Positions 28,075 to 36,390 of a stretch of DNA of 64,000 nucleotides are shown here, in pieces. Numbering within the stretch: position 1 is the first letter of the stretch; every line of letters starts with the position of its first letter. The stretch is from positions 124,001 to 188,000 of the forward strand of contig UQFS01000001.1 in the NCBI GenBank assembly GCA_900540375.1. The letters run 5' to 3'. This stretch comes from an uncultured Prevotella sp. (GTDB taxonomy: Bacteria > Bacteroidota > Bacteroidia > Bacteroidales > Bacteroidaceae). The notes beneath the pieces were generated by a model, which worked only from the letters and a program-made list of their open reading frames with translations, was not told the origin of the DNA and ran no database searches. The translations under genes were made by a program, and so were the position numbers.

Positions 28075-28487
28075 TCCTTTCGTGGCGACAAGATATAGTT
28101 TGTGACATGTACCGTAGAGATCAAGTCGCCCTTGGAGTTCTTTACCTCGATCTGCCATTCATGCAGTGTGCGGCCCTTGTATTGCAGTTTGGCATAGGCA
28201 GTGACGGTATCTCCGACGAGCACCGTGCGCAGATGGTTGCCACTGACGTTGATGCCCACGCAGATCTTGCCCGGACAGAGCGCTATGGAAGCTACGCCGG
28301 CAAGGTTCTCGCAAAGGGCCAGCGTAGCGCCACCGGAGAGGAAACCGAAGGGCTGACGGTTGAGATCGTCGACTTTCATGCGTGCCATGCAGGTGTCGGG
28401 CTCCTCTGTTGAGAAAAACTCCATATTCAATGTCTTCGAGAGACCACCTTGTTTCTCGATAACGGCTTTTTCTTTTTCTATGTTCAT
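28071..28487 (-). CDS. menI: Hotdog-fold thioesterase, probable DHNA-CoA hydrolase
   Basis: 138 residues of the PaaI/YdiI hotdog family; the conserved loop is NRQPFGFLSGGATLALCENL, where the Glu is the usual catalytic residue. First gene of a unit with menF, menD and menB, so the natural substrate is 1,4-dihydroxy-2-naphthoyl-CoA; that assignment comes from position. Family certain, substrate inferred. With this gene all steps from chorismate to dihydroxynaphthoate are present except SHCHC synthase MenH. Confidence 0.85.
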   Translation of the reverse strand: MNIEKEKAVIEKQGGLSKTLNMEFFSTEEPDTCMARMKVDDLNRQPFGFLSGGATLALCENLAGVASIALCPGKICVGINVSGNHLRTVLVGDTVTAYAKLQYKGRTLHEWQIEVKNSKGDLISTVHVTNYILSPRKE

Positions 28488-28517
28488 GGTTTTCGTTTTT
28501 TATTTTATTCTTCCTTG

Positions 28518-28525
28518 CAAAGATA
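28518..28525 (-). promoter_or_regulatory. TAnnTTTG -7 element for menI-menF-menD-menB
   Basis: The minus strand reads TATCTTTG about 31 bases before the menI ATG. It is paired with a plus-strand promoter at 28539-28546 for the GH89 gene. Confidence 0.7.
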
Positions 28526-28538
28526 CGAAAAATTCTAT

Positions 28539-28546
28539 TACCTTTG
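28539..28546 (+). promoter_or_regulatory. TAnnTTTG -7 element for the GH89 gene
   Basis: TACCTTTG on the plus strand, divergent from the men promoter and about 43 bases before ATG 28589. Confidence 0.65.
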
Positions 28547-28588
28547 CCAAACAAATCATCTATTATGCAGTCTAAACACAATAACATT

Positions 28589-30886
28589 ATGAATAAAATG
28601 AGGAAAGTACTGCTCGCCGTACTTTCCCTTCTTGCTCCAATGATGGCCGTGGCCAATCCTGTCGATGACCTGCTCAACCGCATGGACGCAGGTGCCGCAC
28701 GCAAGTTCATCACAGAGCTGCAGCCGTCAGATTCTGATTTCTTTGAGCTCTCCCAGCGCGACGGCAAGATCTGTGTCAAGGGCAATACGTGGGTGAACAT
28801 TGCCACGGGTGTCAACTGGTATCTCAAGCACCATGCCGGCATCATGGTCAGTTGGAACAACATGCACCCGCGTTTGCCGGAGCGACTGCCCGCTGTCAAG
28901 GGTAAGGAGCGCCGCACCACATGGCTCACCGACCGATACGACTTCAACTACTGCACGTTTTCCTATTCCATGGTCTTTTGGGACTGGAACCGCTGGCAGG
29001 AAGAGATCGACTGGATGGCCTTGCACGGCATTAACATGCCGTTGGCTGTGACAGGCGAGGAAGTGGTATGGCGTAACATGCTGCTGAAGTTGGGCTATTC
29101 CAAAGAAGAGATCGGACGCTTCATCGCCGGACCGGCTTTCCTGGCCTGGTGGGCGATGAACAATCTCGAAGGGTGGGGCGGGCCGCTGCCCGAGAACTGG
29201 TATCGACAGCAGGAAGCATTGCAGAAACGAATCCTCCAGCGTGAGCGCTCGTTGGGTATGCATCCTGTGCTGCCGGGCTACTGCGGCATGTTGCCTCACG
29301 ACGCCAAGACAAAGATGGGCGTCGGCGTGACCGATGGTGGCCAGTGGAACGGCTATACGCGTCCGGCCAATCTCATCGCTACCGACCCGTCCTTTGACCG
29401 CATCGCTGACCTTTATTACAAAGAGTTGACCCAGCTCTACGGCAAGGCTGACTACTACTCGATGGATCCTTTCCACGAGAGTGCCGACAACAGTGCCATC
29501 GACTATGCGGCCTGCGGACGCAAGCTGCTTGCCGCCATGAAACGCGTCAACCCAAAGGCTGTATGGATGGTGCAAGGCTGGACCGAGAACCCGCGCCCGG
29601 CGATGGCCGACAGCCTGCCGGCTCAAGACCTGATGGTGCTGGATCTCTTCTCGGAGTGCCGCCCGATGTTCGGAGCGCCTTCGGTGTGGCGTCGTGACAA
29701 GGGATACGGCGATCATCCGTGGCTGTTCTGTATGTTGGAGAACTTCGGAGCCAACGTGGGACTTCACGGACGCATGGACCAGCTTATCCATAACTTCCGG
29801 CTGGCGGCCGCGCCAGGCTCTCCTCTGCAGAGTGCGAGAAAGCATCTGCGTGGCTGGGGCTACACCATGGAGGGCTCGGAAAACAATCCTGTGATGTTTG
29901 AACTGATGAGCGAACTGCCATGGATGACCGACTCGCTGCCCAAGGATGAAGATATAGCAGCCTACAAACAGTGGTGGCTCAACAGTTATGTGCGTGCTCG
30001 CTACGGTGTGGCTGACCCTGTGCTGCAGCAAGTCTGGCGTGTCTTGGGCAACAGCATCTATAACTGTCCGCTCGGCAACAACCAGCAGGGACCTCACGAG
30101 AGTATCTTTGACGGACGCCCCTCGGCCGATAACTTCCAAGTGAAGAGCTGGTCGAAGATGCACAACTACTACGATCCCAACGAAACCCGACGCGCCGCTG
30201 AGTTGATGACAAGTGTCGCCGACAAATACCGCGGCAACAACAACTTTGAATACGACCTCGTGGATGTTGTTCGTCAGGCTCTCGACGACCAGGCGCGACT
30301 GCAATATCTGCGCACTATCGTAGACTATCGTGGCTTTGACCGCCGTGCGTTTTCGGCCGACTCGGCCCGCTTCCTCCACATGTTGCTTTTGCAGGACAGT
30401 CTCTTAGGCACGCGGCGCGAGTTCCGTCTTGGCCATTGGACGGGGGCAGCACGATCGTTGGGACGTACGGCACAAGAGAAGGATCTCTATGAGTGGAACG
30501 CCCGTGTGCAGATAACGACCTGGGGCAACCGCGACTGCGCCGACCGCGGCGGACTCCGCGACTATGCCCATAAGGAGTGGCAAGGGTTGTTGCGTGACTT
30601 CTACTTTGTGCGCTGGCAGGCCTATCTCGATGCGCTCTCCCGACAGATGGCGCACGACAGCCGTCCTGATGCTTCGGTGCTGGGCGAGGGCGCGAACGCC
30701 AACAAGACGGCCACAGAGCTTTTTGCCATGGCGCTGCCCAAGGCTCCGTTCGTCGACTGGTATGCGATGGAAGAGCCGTGGACGCTTCGTCACAACACTT
30801 ATTCGCCGGAACCTGTAGGCGACTGCGTCGATATGGCAAAGAGAGTGATGGCGTTTCTCGAAAAAGAGAAATGTCGGGCTTTCTGA
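28589..30886 (+). CDS. Alpha-N-acetylglucosaminidase, GH89
   Basis: Exo-hydrolase releasing terminal alpha-linked GlcNAc, the bacterial relative of human NAGLU. About 765 residues with a signal peptide at the N-terminus (KVLLAVLSLLAPMMAVA), so periplasmic or surface. Landmarks: TDRYDFNYCTFSYSMVFWDW and WMALHGINMPLA of the GH89 core, YYSMDPFHE (likely acid/base Glu) and CMLENFGANVGLHGR (likely nucleophile Glu). ATG 28589 gives the best signal peptide; ATG 28565 is the alternative. The next plus-strand gene is a glucosaminide acetyltransferase-like protein. Substrate could be mucin or heparan-type glycans. Confidence 0.93.
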   Translation: MNKMRKVLLAVLSLLAPMMAVANPVDDLLNRMDAGAARKFITELQPSDSDFFELSQRDGKICVKGNTWVNIATGVNWYLKHHAGIMVSWNNMHPRLPERLPAVKGKERRTTWLTDRYDFNYCTFSYSMVFWDWNRWQEEIDWMALHGINMPLAVTGEEVVWRNMLLKLGYSKEEIGRFIAGPAFLAWWAMNNLEGWGGPLPENWYRQQEALQKRILQRERSLGMHPVLPGYCGMLPHDAKTKMGVGVTDGGQWNGYTRPANLIATDPSFDRIADLYYKELTQLYGKADYYSMDPFHESADNSAIDYAACGRKLLAAMKRVNPKAVWMVQGWTENPRPAMADSLPAQDLMVLDLFSECRPMFGAPSVWRRDKGYGDHPWLFCMLENFGANVGLHGRMDQLIHNFRLAAAPGSPLQSARKHLRGWGYTMEGSENNPVMFELMSELPWMTDSLPKDEDIAAYKQWWLNSYVRARYGVADPVLQQVWRVLGNSIYNCPLGNNQQGPHESIFDGRPSADNFQVKSWSKMHNYYDPNETRRAAELMTSVADKYRGNNNFEYDLVDVVRQALDDQARLQYLRTIVDYRGFDRRAFSADSARFLHMLLLQDSLLGTRREFRLGHWTGAARSLGRTAQEKDLYEWNARVQITTWGNRDCADRGGLRDYAHKEWQGLLRDFYFVRWQAYLDALSRQMAHDSRPDASVLGEGANANKTATELFAMALPKAPFVDWYAMEEPWTLRHNTYSPEPVGDCVDMAKRVMAFLEKEKCRAF

Positions 30887-31020
30887 CAAAAAAACGGGCA
30901 CGAGAAGGCGATCTTTGGAAACAAGTGACCTCTTGCTCCTGATTTTTCGATTCTCGCGCGATTTTGTTAATGTGTTGAAAGTCAATGCTTTATGTTTTAC
31001 CCCTATTTTTTGCTCTACAC

Positions 31021-31076
31021 AAAACGCCTTTCTGATGAAAAATTCTCTAGAGAATTTTTCATCAGAAAGGCGTTTT
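31021..31076. repeat. Perfect 56-bp palindrome
   Basis: Two 28-base arms meet without a spacer at the centre CTCTAGAG; outer ends are AAAACGCC and GGCGTTTT. As RNA it would be a long hairpin ending in T, so it could act as a terminator in either direction; as DNA it could extrude a cruciform. Confidence 0.85.
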
Positions 31077-31289
31077 CATCATGTAAAACAACCGAGATGA
31101 CCGCATGAAACAGCCGTTTTGACGAAGTAAAATCACTGTTTTGATGGCAACAGCGCACTTTTTTCATGTTTTCAAGTCACTCTGAGCTTGGACGGCCCCT
31201 GTTTTTCTCTCTAGATTGAAAGAAGAGACAGAAGGTGTTTTGTCAATCAATTTTATGGAATAAACGTTTGAGATCCAGAATATATTTAT

Positions 31290-31297
31290 TACTTTTG
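31290..31297 (+). promoter_or_regulatory. TAnnTTTG -7 element for the acyltransferase gene
   Basis: TACTTTTG 30 bases before ATG 31327. It suggests the acyltransferase can be transcribed separately from the GH89 gene. Confidence 0.6.
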
Positions 31298-31326
31298 TAG
31301 TCAGTCAACAATATCCAAAGAATAAG

Positions 31327-32487
31327 ATGGTGCAGAATACAAATGCAGTGAAACGACTGGTGAGCCTCGACGTTCTGCGCGGTCTGACCGTCATGTTTAT
31401 GATCTTTGTGAACAACGGAGCCGGTGAGGAGATCTTCTCCACCTTGCAACACTCCAAATGGAACGGCATGACGTCCTGTGATCTCGTCTTCCCCTTCTTC
31501 CTTTTCATCATGGGCATCTCCACTTATCTCAGCCTTCGCAAGGGCGGATTCCGGTGGACACATCGGCAAGCCCGCAAGACCGTCAAGCGCACCTTGCTGC
31601 TCTTCCTTATCGGACTGCTCATCAACTGGTTTGACATGGCTATGGACGGCCGTCCGCTCGACTTCGACCATCTGCGCATCATGGGTGTGATGCAGCGCAT
31701 CGCCATCTGCTACGGAGCCACGGTAGCCGTTGTGCTCACCATCCATCATCTTACTCATTCCTTCCGCGGACTGTGGATTCTCGTGGCACTGCTGTTGACG
31801 GGCTATTCCATCCTGCTGCTTGCCGGTGGCGGTTATGACTACGACAGCGTCACCAACATCCTCTCGCGTGTGGACCATGCGCTGTTGGGTGACGCCCATC
31901 TCTATCATAAGTCACCCGTAGATCCCGAGGGACTGCTCTCAAGCTTTTCTGCTATGACCAACACGATGATAGGTTTTCTTGTCGCTTCCTGGGCTCTTCG
32001 GAAAGAGCACCCCGAACTGGGACATCCCCATCTCGTCACCCTCTCACGGCTGTTGGTCTGTGGAGCTGTCATGGCTTTTGCAGGCTGGCTCCTGCAGTTC
32101 TGCCTGCCGCTCAACAAACGTGTGTGGAGTCCCTCCTATGTCCTGCTCACCTGCGGCATTGCAGCCTCTTTGCAAGGTCTGCTTGTGGGCTGGCTTGACA
32201 TCCACCGCGCTCAAAGTCAGACGACAGGCAGCGGCTCTGCCGGGCAACCATGGCTGGTGAGATTGACGCTGTGGTTTGGCATGAATCCCCTCTTCCTTTA
32301 TGTGGCCAGCGAGGCCGTGAGCATCGTCTTCGGTGCTACGGGCATCAAGGCTGGAGTCTATTCTTTGCTCCATGCCGTTATCCTCAACGGCTATTGGGCC
32401 GGTGTGGCCTATGCTGCGCTGTTTGTCGCCCTGCACGCACTGATGGGCTGGGCGCTGTGGAGGAAGCGGGTGTTCATCAAACTGTAA
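31327..32487 (+). CDS. Heparan-alpha-glucosaminide N-acetyltransferase-like membrane protein
   Basis: 386 residues with about ten transmembrane segments, of the HGSNAT/YeiB-like group. Key segments are RLVSLDVLRGLTVMFMIFVN and HSKWNGMTSCDLVFPFF; the His of the second corresponds to the histidine acetylated in human HGSNAT. That enzyme carries acetyl groups across a membrane from acetyl-CoA to glucosamine ends. It lies downstream of a GH89 hydrolase, the enzyme acting right after HGSNAT in lysosomal heparan breakdown. The family call is firm; the substrate is inferred from family and neighbour. Confidence 0.85.
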   Translation: MVQNTNAVKRLVSLDVLRGLTVMFMIFVNNGAGEEIFSTLQHSKWNGMTSCDLVFPFFLFIMGISTYLSLRKGGFRWTHRQARKTVKRTLLLFLIGLLINWFDMAMDGRPLDFDHLRIMGVMQRIAICYGATVAVVLTIHHLTHSFRGLWILVALLLTGYSILLLAGGGYDYDSVTNILSRVDHALLGDAHLYHKSPVDPEGLLSSFSAMTNTMIGFLVASWALRKEHPELGHPHLVTLSRLLVCGAVMAFAGWLLQFCLPLNKRVWSPSYVLLTCGIAASLQGLLVGWLDIHRAQSQTTGSGSAGQPWLVRLTLWFGMNPLFLYVASEAVSIVFGATGIKAGVYSLLHAVILNGYWAGVAYAALFVALHALMGWALWRKRVFIKL

Positions 32488-32617
32488 TCTTCTTTCATCC
32501 TCACGGGTGACTGTCGTCCACGCCTATCGCGCAGTCGGATTGCAGGGTTGCACTTGTTGCACACTTGCTGAGGTGGTTATTAATTATTAAATAGCTCTTG
32601 TTCTCGTTTCTTTTTTG

Positions 32618-32625
32618 TACCTTTG
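32618..32625 (+). promoter_or_regulatory. TAnnTTTG -7 element for lysS
   Basis: TACCTTTG, 36 bases before ATG 32662. The preceding 130 bases hold no gene and no clear terminator. Confidence 0.7.
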
Positions 32626-32661
32626 CATATAGGAAGAATATATTCGAATATAACTATAAGT

Positions 32662-34398
32662 ATGAACATTTTAGAGTTAAGCGAGCAGGAGATTGGACGA
32701 CGCCAGAGCCTGCAGGAGCTGCGCAACATGGGTATCGACCCGTATCCAGCAGCCGAGTTCCCCACCAATGCCTTTTCAGTTGATATCAAGAACAACTTCA
32801 AGGAGGGAGAGAAGCAGGAGGTCGTCATCGCCGGACGTATGATGAGTCGCCGTATCATGGGTAAGGCCAGCTTTGTGGAGTTGCAGGATAGCAAGGGAAG
32901 AATCCAAGTGTATGTCACCCGTGACGACATCTGCCCCGACGAGAATAAGGACATGTACAACAAGGTCTTTAAGAAACTCCTCGACATCGGTGACTTCATC
33001 GGCATCAAAGGCTTTGTCTTCAAGACGCAGACGGGCGAGATCTCTGTGCACGCCCAGTCGCTGAAACTGCTGAGCAAGAGCCTTAAGCCACTGCCGATCG
33101 TGAAATACAAGGACGGCGTGGCCTACGACAAGTTCGACGATCCCGAGCTGCGCGCCCGCCAGCGCTATGTCGACCTCATCGTCAACGACGGTGTGAAGGA
33201 TACGTTTCTCAAGCGTGCCAAGGTGCTCAAGACCATGCGCAACTTCTTCGACGAGGCCGGATACACCGAGGTGGAGACTCCTATTCTGCAGAGCATCCCC
33301 GGTGGCGCCAGCGCACGTCCGTTCATCACGCACTTTAATGCGCTGAATATCGACATGTACATGCGTATCGCTACTGAACTCTACCTCAAGCGACTCATCG
33401 TGGGCGGCTTCGAGGGTGTCTACGAGATCGGTAAGAACTTCCGCAACGAGGGTATGGACAAATACCACAACCCGGAGTTTACCTGCATGGAGCTCTATGT
33501 GCAATACAAGGACTATAACTGGATGATGTCGTTTACCGAGCGTCTGCTCGAGACCATCTGCGTGGCTGTCAATGGCAGCACGGAGGTGAAGAACGGCGAC
33601 CACGTCATTTCGTTCAAGGCACCTTTCCGCCGTCTGCCTATCCTCGACACCATCAAGGAGAAAACAGGCTTCGACCTCGAAGGAAAGAGCGAGGAGGAGA
33701 TCCGCGACATCGCTGTGAACAAGCTCAAGATGGAAGGCATCGATGAGAGCTTCGGCAAGGGTAAGCTCATTGACGAGATCTTCGGTGAGTTCTGCGAGGG
33801 TACGTTCATCCAGCCAACATTTATTATTGACTATCCGGTGGAGATGAGTCCGCTGACGAAGATGCACCGATCGAAGCCAGGACTCACTGAGCGCTTCGAG
33901 CTGATGGTCAATGGTAAGGAGCTCGCCAACGCTTATTCAGAGCTCAACGACCCCATCGACCAGGAGAACCGCTTCAAGGAGCAGATGAAGCTTGCAGACA
34001 AGGGCGACGATGAGGCGATGATCATCGACCAGGACTTCCTGCGTGCCCTGCAATATGGTATGCCGCCCACCAGTGGTATCGGCATTGGCATTGACCGACT
34101 CTGCATGTTGATGATCGGCAAGGAGAACATCCAGGAGATCATGCTCTTCCCGCAGATGAAGCCTGAGGCTAAGATGCCGCAGAGCAGCATCAAGGAGTGG
34201 GCTGCCCTTGGCGTACCTGAGGACTGGGTGTATGTACTGCGTAAGGCTGGCTTCAACCTCATCTCTGACATCAAGGATGAGAAGGCTCAGGGCTTGCAGC
34301 AGAAGATCGGTGAGATCAACAAGAAATATAAACTCGGTTACGAGAAGCCGTCAGTAGACGATATACAGCACTGGATTGACGGCGCAAAGAATCTGTAA
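32662..34398 (+). CDS. lysS: Lysyl-tRNA synthetase, class II
   Basis: Charges tRNA-Lys. 578 residues from ATG 32662. N-terminal OB-fold anticodon domain (VVIAGRMMSRRIMGKASFVEL), then the class II core with motif 2 FRNEGMDKYHNPEFTCME and motif 3 GIGIGIDRLCM. About 75 residues follow motif 3 and the LFPQMKPE end, where many LysRS stop; this extension looks helical. An upstream in-frame start at 32623 lies in the promoter and is not used here. First of the lysS-gpsA pair. Confidence 0.97.
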   Translation: MNILELSEQEIGRRQSLQELRNMGIDPYPAAEFPTNAFSVDIKNNFKEGEKQEVVIAGRMMSRRIMGKASFVELQDSKGRIQVYVTRDDICPDENKDMYNKVFKKLLDIGDFIGIKGFVFKTQTGEISVHAQSLKLLSKSLKPLPIVKYKDGVAYDKFDDPELRARQRYVDLIVNDGVKDTFLKRAKVLKTMRNFFDEAGYTEVETPILQSIPGGASARPFITHFNALNIDMYMRIATELYLKRLIVGGFEGVYEIGKNFRNEGMDKYHNPEFTCMELYVQYKDYNWMMSFTERLLETICVAVNGSTEVKNGDHVISFKAPFRRLPILDTIKEKTGFDLEGKSEEEIRDIAVNKLKMEGIDESFGKGKLIDEIFGEFCEGTFIQPTFIIDYPVEMSPLTKMHRSKPGLTERFELMVNGKELANAYSELNDPIDQENRFKEQMKLADKGDDEAMIIDQDFLRALQYGMPPTSGIGIGIDRLCMLMIGKENIQEIMLFPQMKPEAKMPQSSIKEWAALGVPEDWVYVLRKAGFNLISDIKDEKAQGLQQKIGEINKKYKLGYEKPSVDDIQHWIDGAKNL

Positions 34399-34412
34399 TA
34401 CTCCCATTGGCT

Positions 34413-35462
34413 ATGCGTCTGTTCAGAAGAATCAGTAGAGCACTGGGCCTGCGGAAGAAAGGCTCCATTCCCGATTTTGGTCGTGTGGCCATTATCGGGG
34501 GCGGCTCGTGGGCTACCGCCATCGCAAAGGTGGTGGTAGAGCACACGGGGCACATCGGATGGTATATGCGGCGCGACGACCGCATCGCTGACTTCCGACG
34601 GCTCGGACATAACCCGGCCTACCTCACGGGTGTACACTTCGACATCGACGACATCGACTTCACATCGGATATCAACGAGATTGCCACTGAATATGACACG
34701 CTCGTCTTCGTCACGCCCTCACCCTACTTGAAAGACCATCTGAAGAAACTCACGGCTGACATCAGCCATAAGTTCATCGTCACCGCCATCAAGGGCATCG
34801 TGCCCGGCGAGGATGTGGTCTGCTCTGACTACTTCCATCAGCGTTATGGCGTGCCTTACCGGCAGTTGCTCTGCATCGGCGGACCGTCACACGCTGAGGA
34901 GGTGGCTCTCGAACGGCTTACCTATCTCACTGTGGCTGGCAGTGACGAGAAGATGGCAAGGGAGTTCTCGCGTGTGCTCGCCTGTGACTATGTGAAGACA
35001 GAAACCTCCACCGACGTCACGGGCATCGAGTATGCGGCTGTGCTGAAGAATGTCTACGCTATCTGCGCAGGCATCTGCAACGGCATGGGTTATGGCGATA
35101 ACTTCCAGGCTGTCTTCCTCACCAATGCCATCCGTGAGATGGACCGCTTCCTGACAGCCGTCAACCCTGTACACCGCAAAATCTGTGACAGTGTCTACCT
35201 CGGTGACCTGCTCGTGACAGGATACTCCAACTTCTCACGTAACCGCACGTTTGGTATGATGATCGGTAAGGGCTACTCTATCAAGAGTGCCCAGGCTGAG
35301 ATGAAGATGGTGGCGGAAGGATACTACGGTACGAAGTGCATGGAGGAGATCAACAGACAGCTCCACGTGAGCATGCCGATCCTCGACGCCGTCTATGACA
35401 TACTCTACAAAGACCAGCGTCCGCGAGATGTCATCCCTGCTCTGACAGAAAGACTCTCGTGA
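34413..35462 (+). CDS. gpsA: Glycerol-3-phosphate dehydrogenase [NAD(P)+]
   Basis: Reduces dihydroxyacetone phosphate to sn-glycerol 3-phosphate for phospholipid synthesis. 349 residues: nucleotide-binding GGGSWATAIAK, the second motif TPSPYLKDHL, AIKGIVPG, and the catalytic lysine in EYAAVLKNVYAI. The motif at the dinucleotide fold reads GGGSWA rather than the usual GxGxxG or GAGAWG, a known variant in Bacteroidota. It starts 14 bases after lysS, so the two are co-transcribed. Confidence 0.95.
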   Translation: MRLFRRISRALGLRKKGSIPDFGRVAIIGGGSWATAIAKVVVEHTGHIGWYMRRDDRIADFRRLGHNPAYLTGVHFDIDDIDFTSDINEIATEYDTLVFVTPSPYLKDHLKKLTADISHKFIVTAIKGIVPGEDVVCSDYFHQRYGVPYRQLLCIGGPSHAEEVALERLTYLTVAGSDEKMAREFSRVLACDYVKTETSTDVTGIEYAAVLKNVYAICAGICNGMGYGDNFQAVFLTNAIREMDRFLTAVNPVHRKICDSVYLGDLLVTGYSNFSRNRTFGMMIGKGYSIKSAQAEMKMVAEGYYGTKCMEEINRQLHVSMPILDAVYDILYKDQRPRDVIPALTERLS

Positions 35463-35468
35463 GTGCTT

Positions 35469-35520
35469 TGACATAAAGACATGTTTTTTGTTTTTAAGAC
35501 ATAAAGACATAAAGAACATG
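35469..35520. repeat. Left inverted-word repeat beside the GxxExxY gene
   Basis: GACATAAAGACAT-type words running into AAGAACATG. Nearly the same as 18048-18096 and roughly inverted to the words at 36174-36330, so it brackets the GxxExxY gene on its left. Confidence 0.7.
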
Positions 35521-35579
35521 TTCTATAAAGAAGCATTCTTGAGTCTAAGTGCAAGAAAGGCAATACATATAATATTATA

Positions 35580-35993
35580 ATGTGTAAGATGGATGAAGAA
35601 GAGTTAAGGAAGAGGGCGTTGGAGGAAAAGATAACTAAGATTATCCAATGCGCATATAATGTTCGGGGCGTGTTGCCAAAAGGCTTCTTGGAAAAGGTAT
35701 ATAAGAATGCCTTGTATCTTGAACTTCGAGAGCACAATCTGAACGTGATACCCGAAGCACCCATTGATGTCTATTATAAGGGCGTTATGGTTGGGGAATA
35801 CAGGGCGGATATGCTTGTGGACAACGACGTCATCATAGAGTTGAAGGCTACACAATGTCTGACGAGGCAGGATGAGGTTCAACTGGTAAATTATCTGACG
35901 GCTCTCCATATCGATACCGGATTGCTCATTAACTTCGGAGGCGATAATCTGGAGATAAAGCGTAAATACAGGGAATACAAGAAGACAAGGTAG
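35580..35993 (+). CDS. GxxExxY protein
   Basis: 137 residues of the GxxExxY family, named for the motif seen here in GFLEKVYKNAL; then YRADMLVDNDVIIELKA, which looks like the D...ExK core of PD-(D/E)XK nucleases. ATG 35580, with ATG 35589 possible. The family is common, often with several copies per Bacteroidota genome, and has no proven function. It stands between gpsA and pgi, set off by AT-rich spacers and flanked by inverted short-word repeats. Confidence 0.88.
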   Translation: MCKMDEEELRKRALEEKITKIIQCAYNVRGVLPKGFLEKVYKNALYLELREHNLNVIPEAPIDVYYKGVMVGEYRADMLVDNDVIIELKATQCLTRQDEVQLVNYLTALHIDTGLLINFGGDNLEIKRKYREYKKTR

Positions 35994-36173
35994 TAAAACA
36001 AGTATAAATTAGTATTATTCATTTAATAAGGTAAGATGATGAGAAAGGATTAGGCAGGAGTTCATCACGGTTAGGAGACTATTCGCATTGAAGACGAATG
36101 CAGAAACAGTGACAGTGACAGAGGTATAGACAAAGACAAATAAAGAGAGCAGAATATACATTTATGAACAATA
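35994..36173. other. Intergenic spacer, no gene seen
   Basis: 180 AT-rich bases after the GxxExxY stop. I see no open frame, hairpin or promoter that I would support; from 36174 the repeats begin. Confidence 0.5.
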
Positions 36174-36330
36174 TGTTCTTTATGTCTTTCTGTCAAAAGA
36201 AGAATGAAAGAAATCTGTTCTTTGTGTTTTTCTGTCTAAAAAGAGAATGAAGAATAATCTGTTCTTTATGTCTTTCTGTCTAAAAAAGGAAAACATGTCC
36301 TTTATGTCTTTCTGTCTTCAAAAGAATCGT
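36174..36330. repeat. Tandem degenerate repeat (TGTTCTTTATGTCTTTCTGTC type)
   Basis: Four imperfect units start at 36174, 36216, 36260 and 36296. Each opens with TGTTCTTTATGTCTTTCTGTC or a close variant, followed by an A/G-rich spacer. They are in inverted orientation to 35469-35520. Confidence 0.75.
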
Positions 36331-36365
36331 CTGTTTATCTGTCGTTTGTTCTTTTGTCGTGATTC

Positions 36366-36373
36366 TAACTTTG
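36366..36373 (+). promoter_or_regulatory. TAnnTTTG -7 element for pgi
   Basis: TAACTTTG 17 bases before the pgi ATG; the leader would be only about 10 bases. Confidence 0.65.
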
Positions 36374-36390
36374 AGTCTTGAAAGATTATC

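Larger units (their letters stand above)
30887..31326. other. Intergenic region without a supported gene
   Basis: 440 bases between the GH89 gene and the acyltransferase gene. It holds a 56-bp perfect palindrome (31021-31076) and, just after it (31077-31150), about three degenerate copies of a word of some 22 bases built on GTAAAAC or GAAACAG followed by TTTTGA. A promoter lies at the right end. No coding frame convinces. Confidence 0.6.

Noticed and set aside
28727..30379. 550-residue open frame antisense to the GH89 gene
   Set aside because: It is a mirror of a well-supported gene in GC-rich codons, with no promoter, ribosome site or recognisable domain.
31021..31076. Palindrome as an insertion-sequence end or attachment site
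   Set aside because: No transposase or integrase, and no second copy in the window.
28589..32487. Polysaccharide utilization locus
   Set aside because: No SusC/SusD pair, sulfatase, lyase or dedicated sensor next to the GH89 gene.
36174..36330. Repeats as a CRISPR array
   Set aside because: Units are uneven (42, 44 and 36 bases apart), degenerate, and no cas gene is present.
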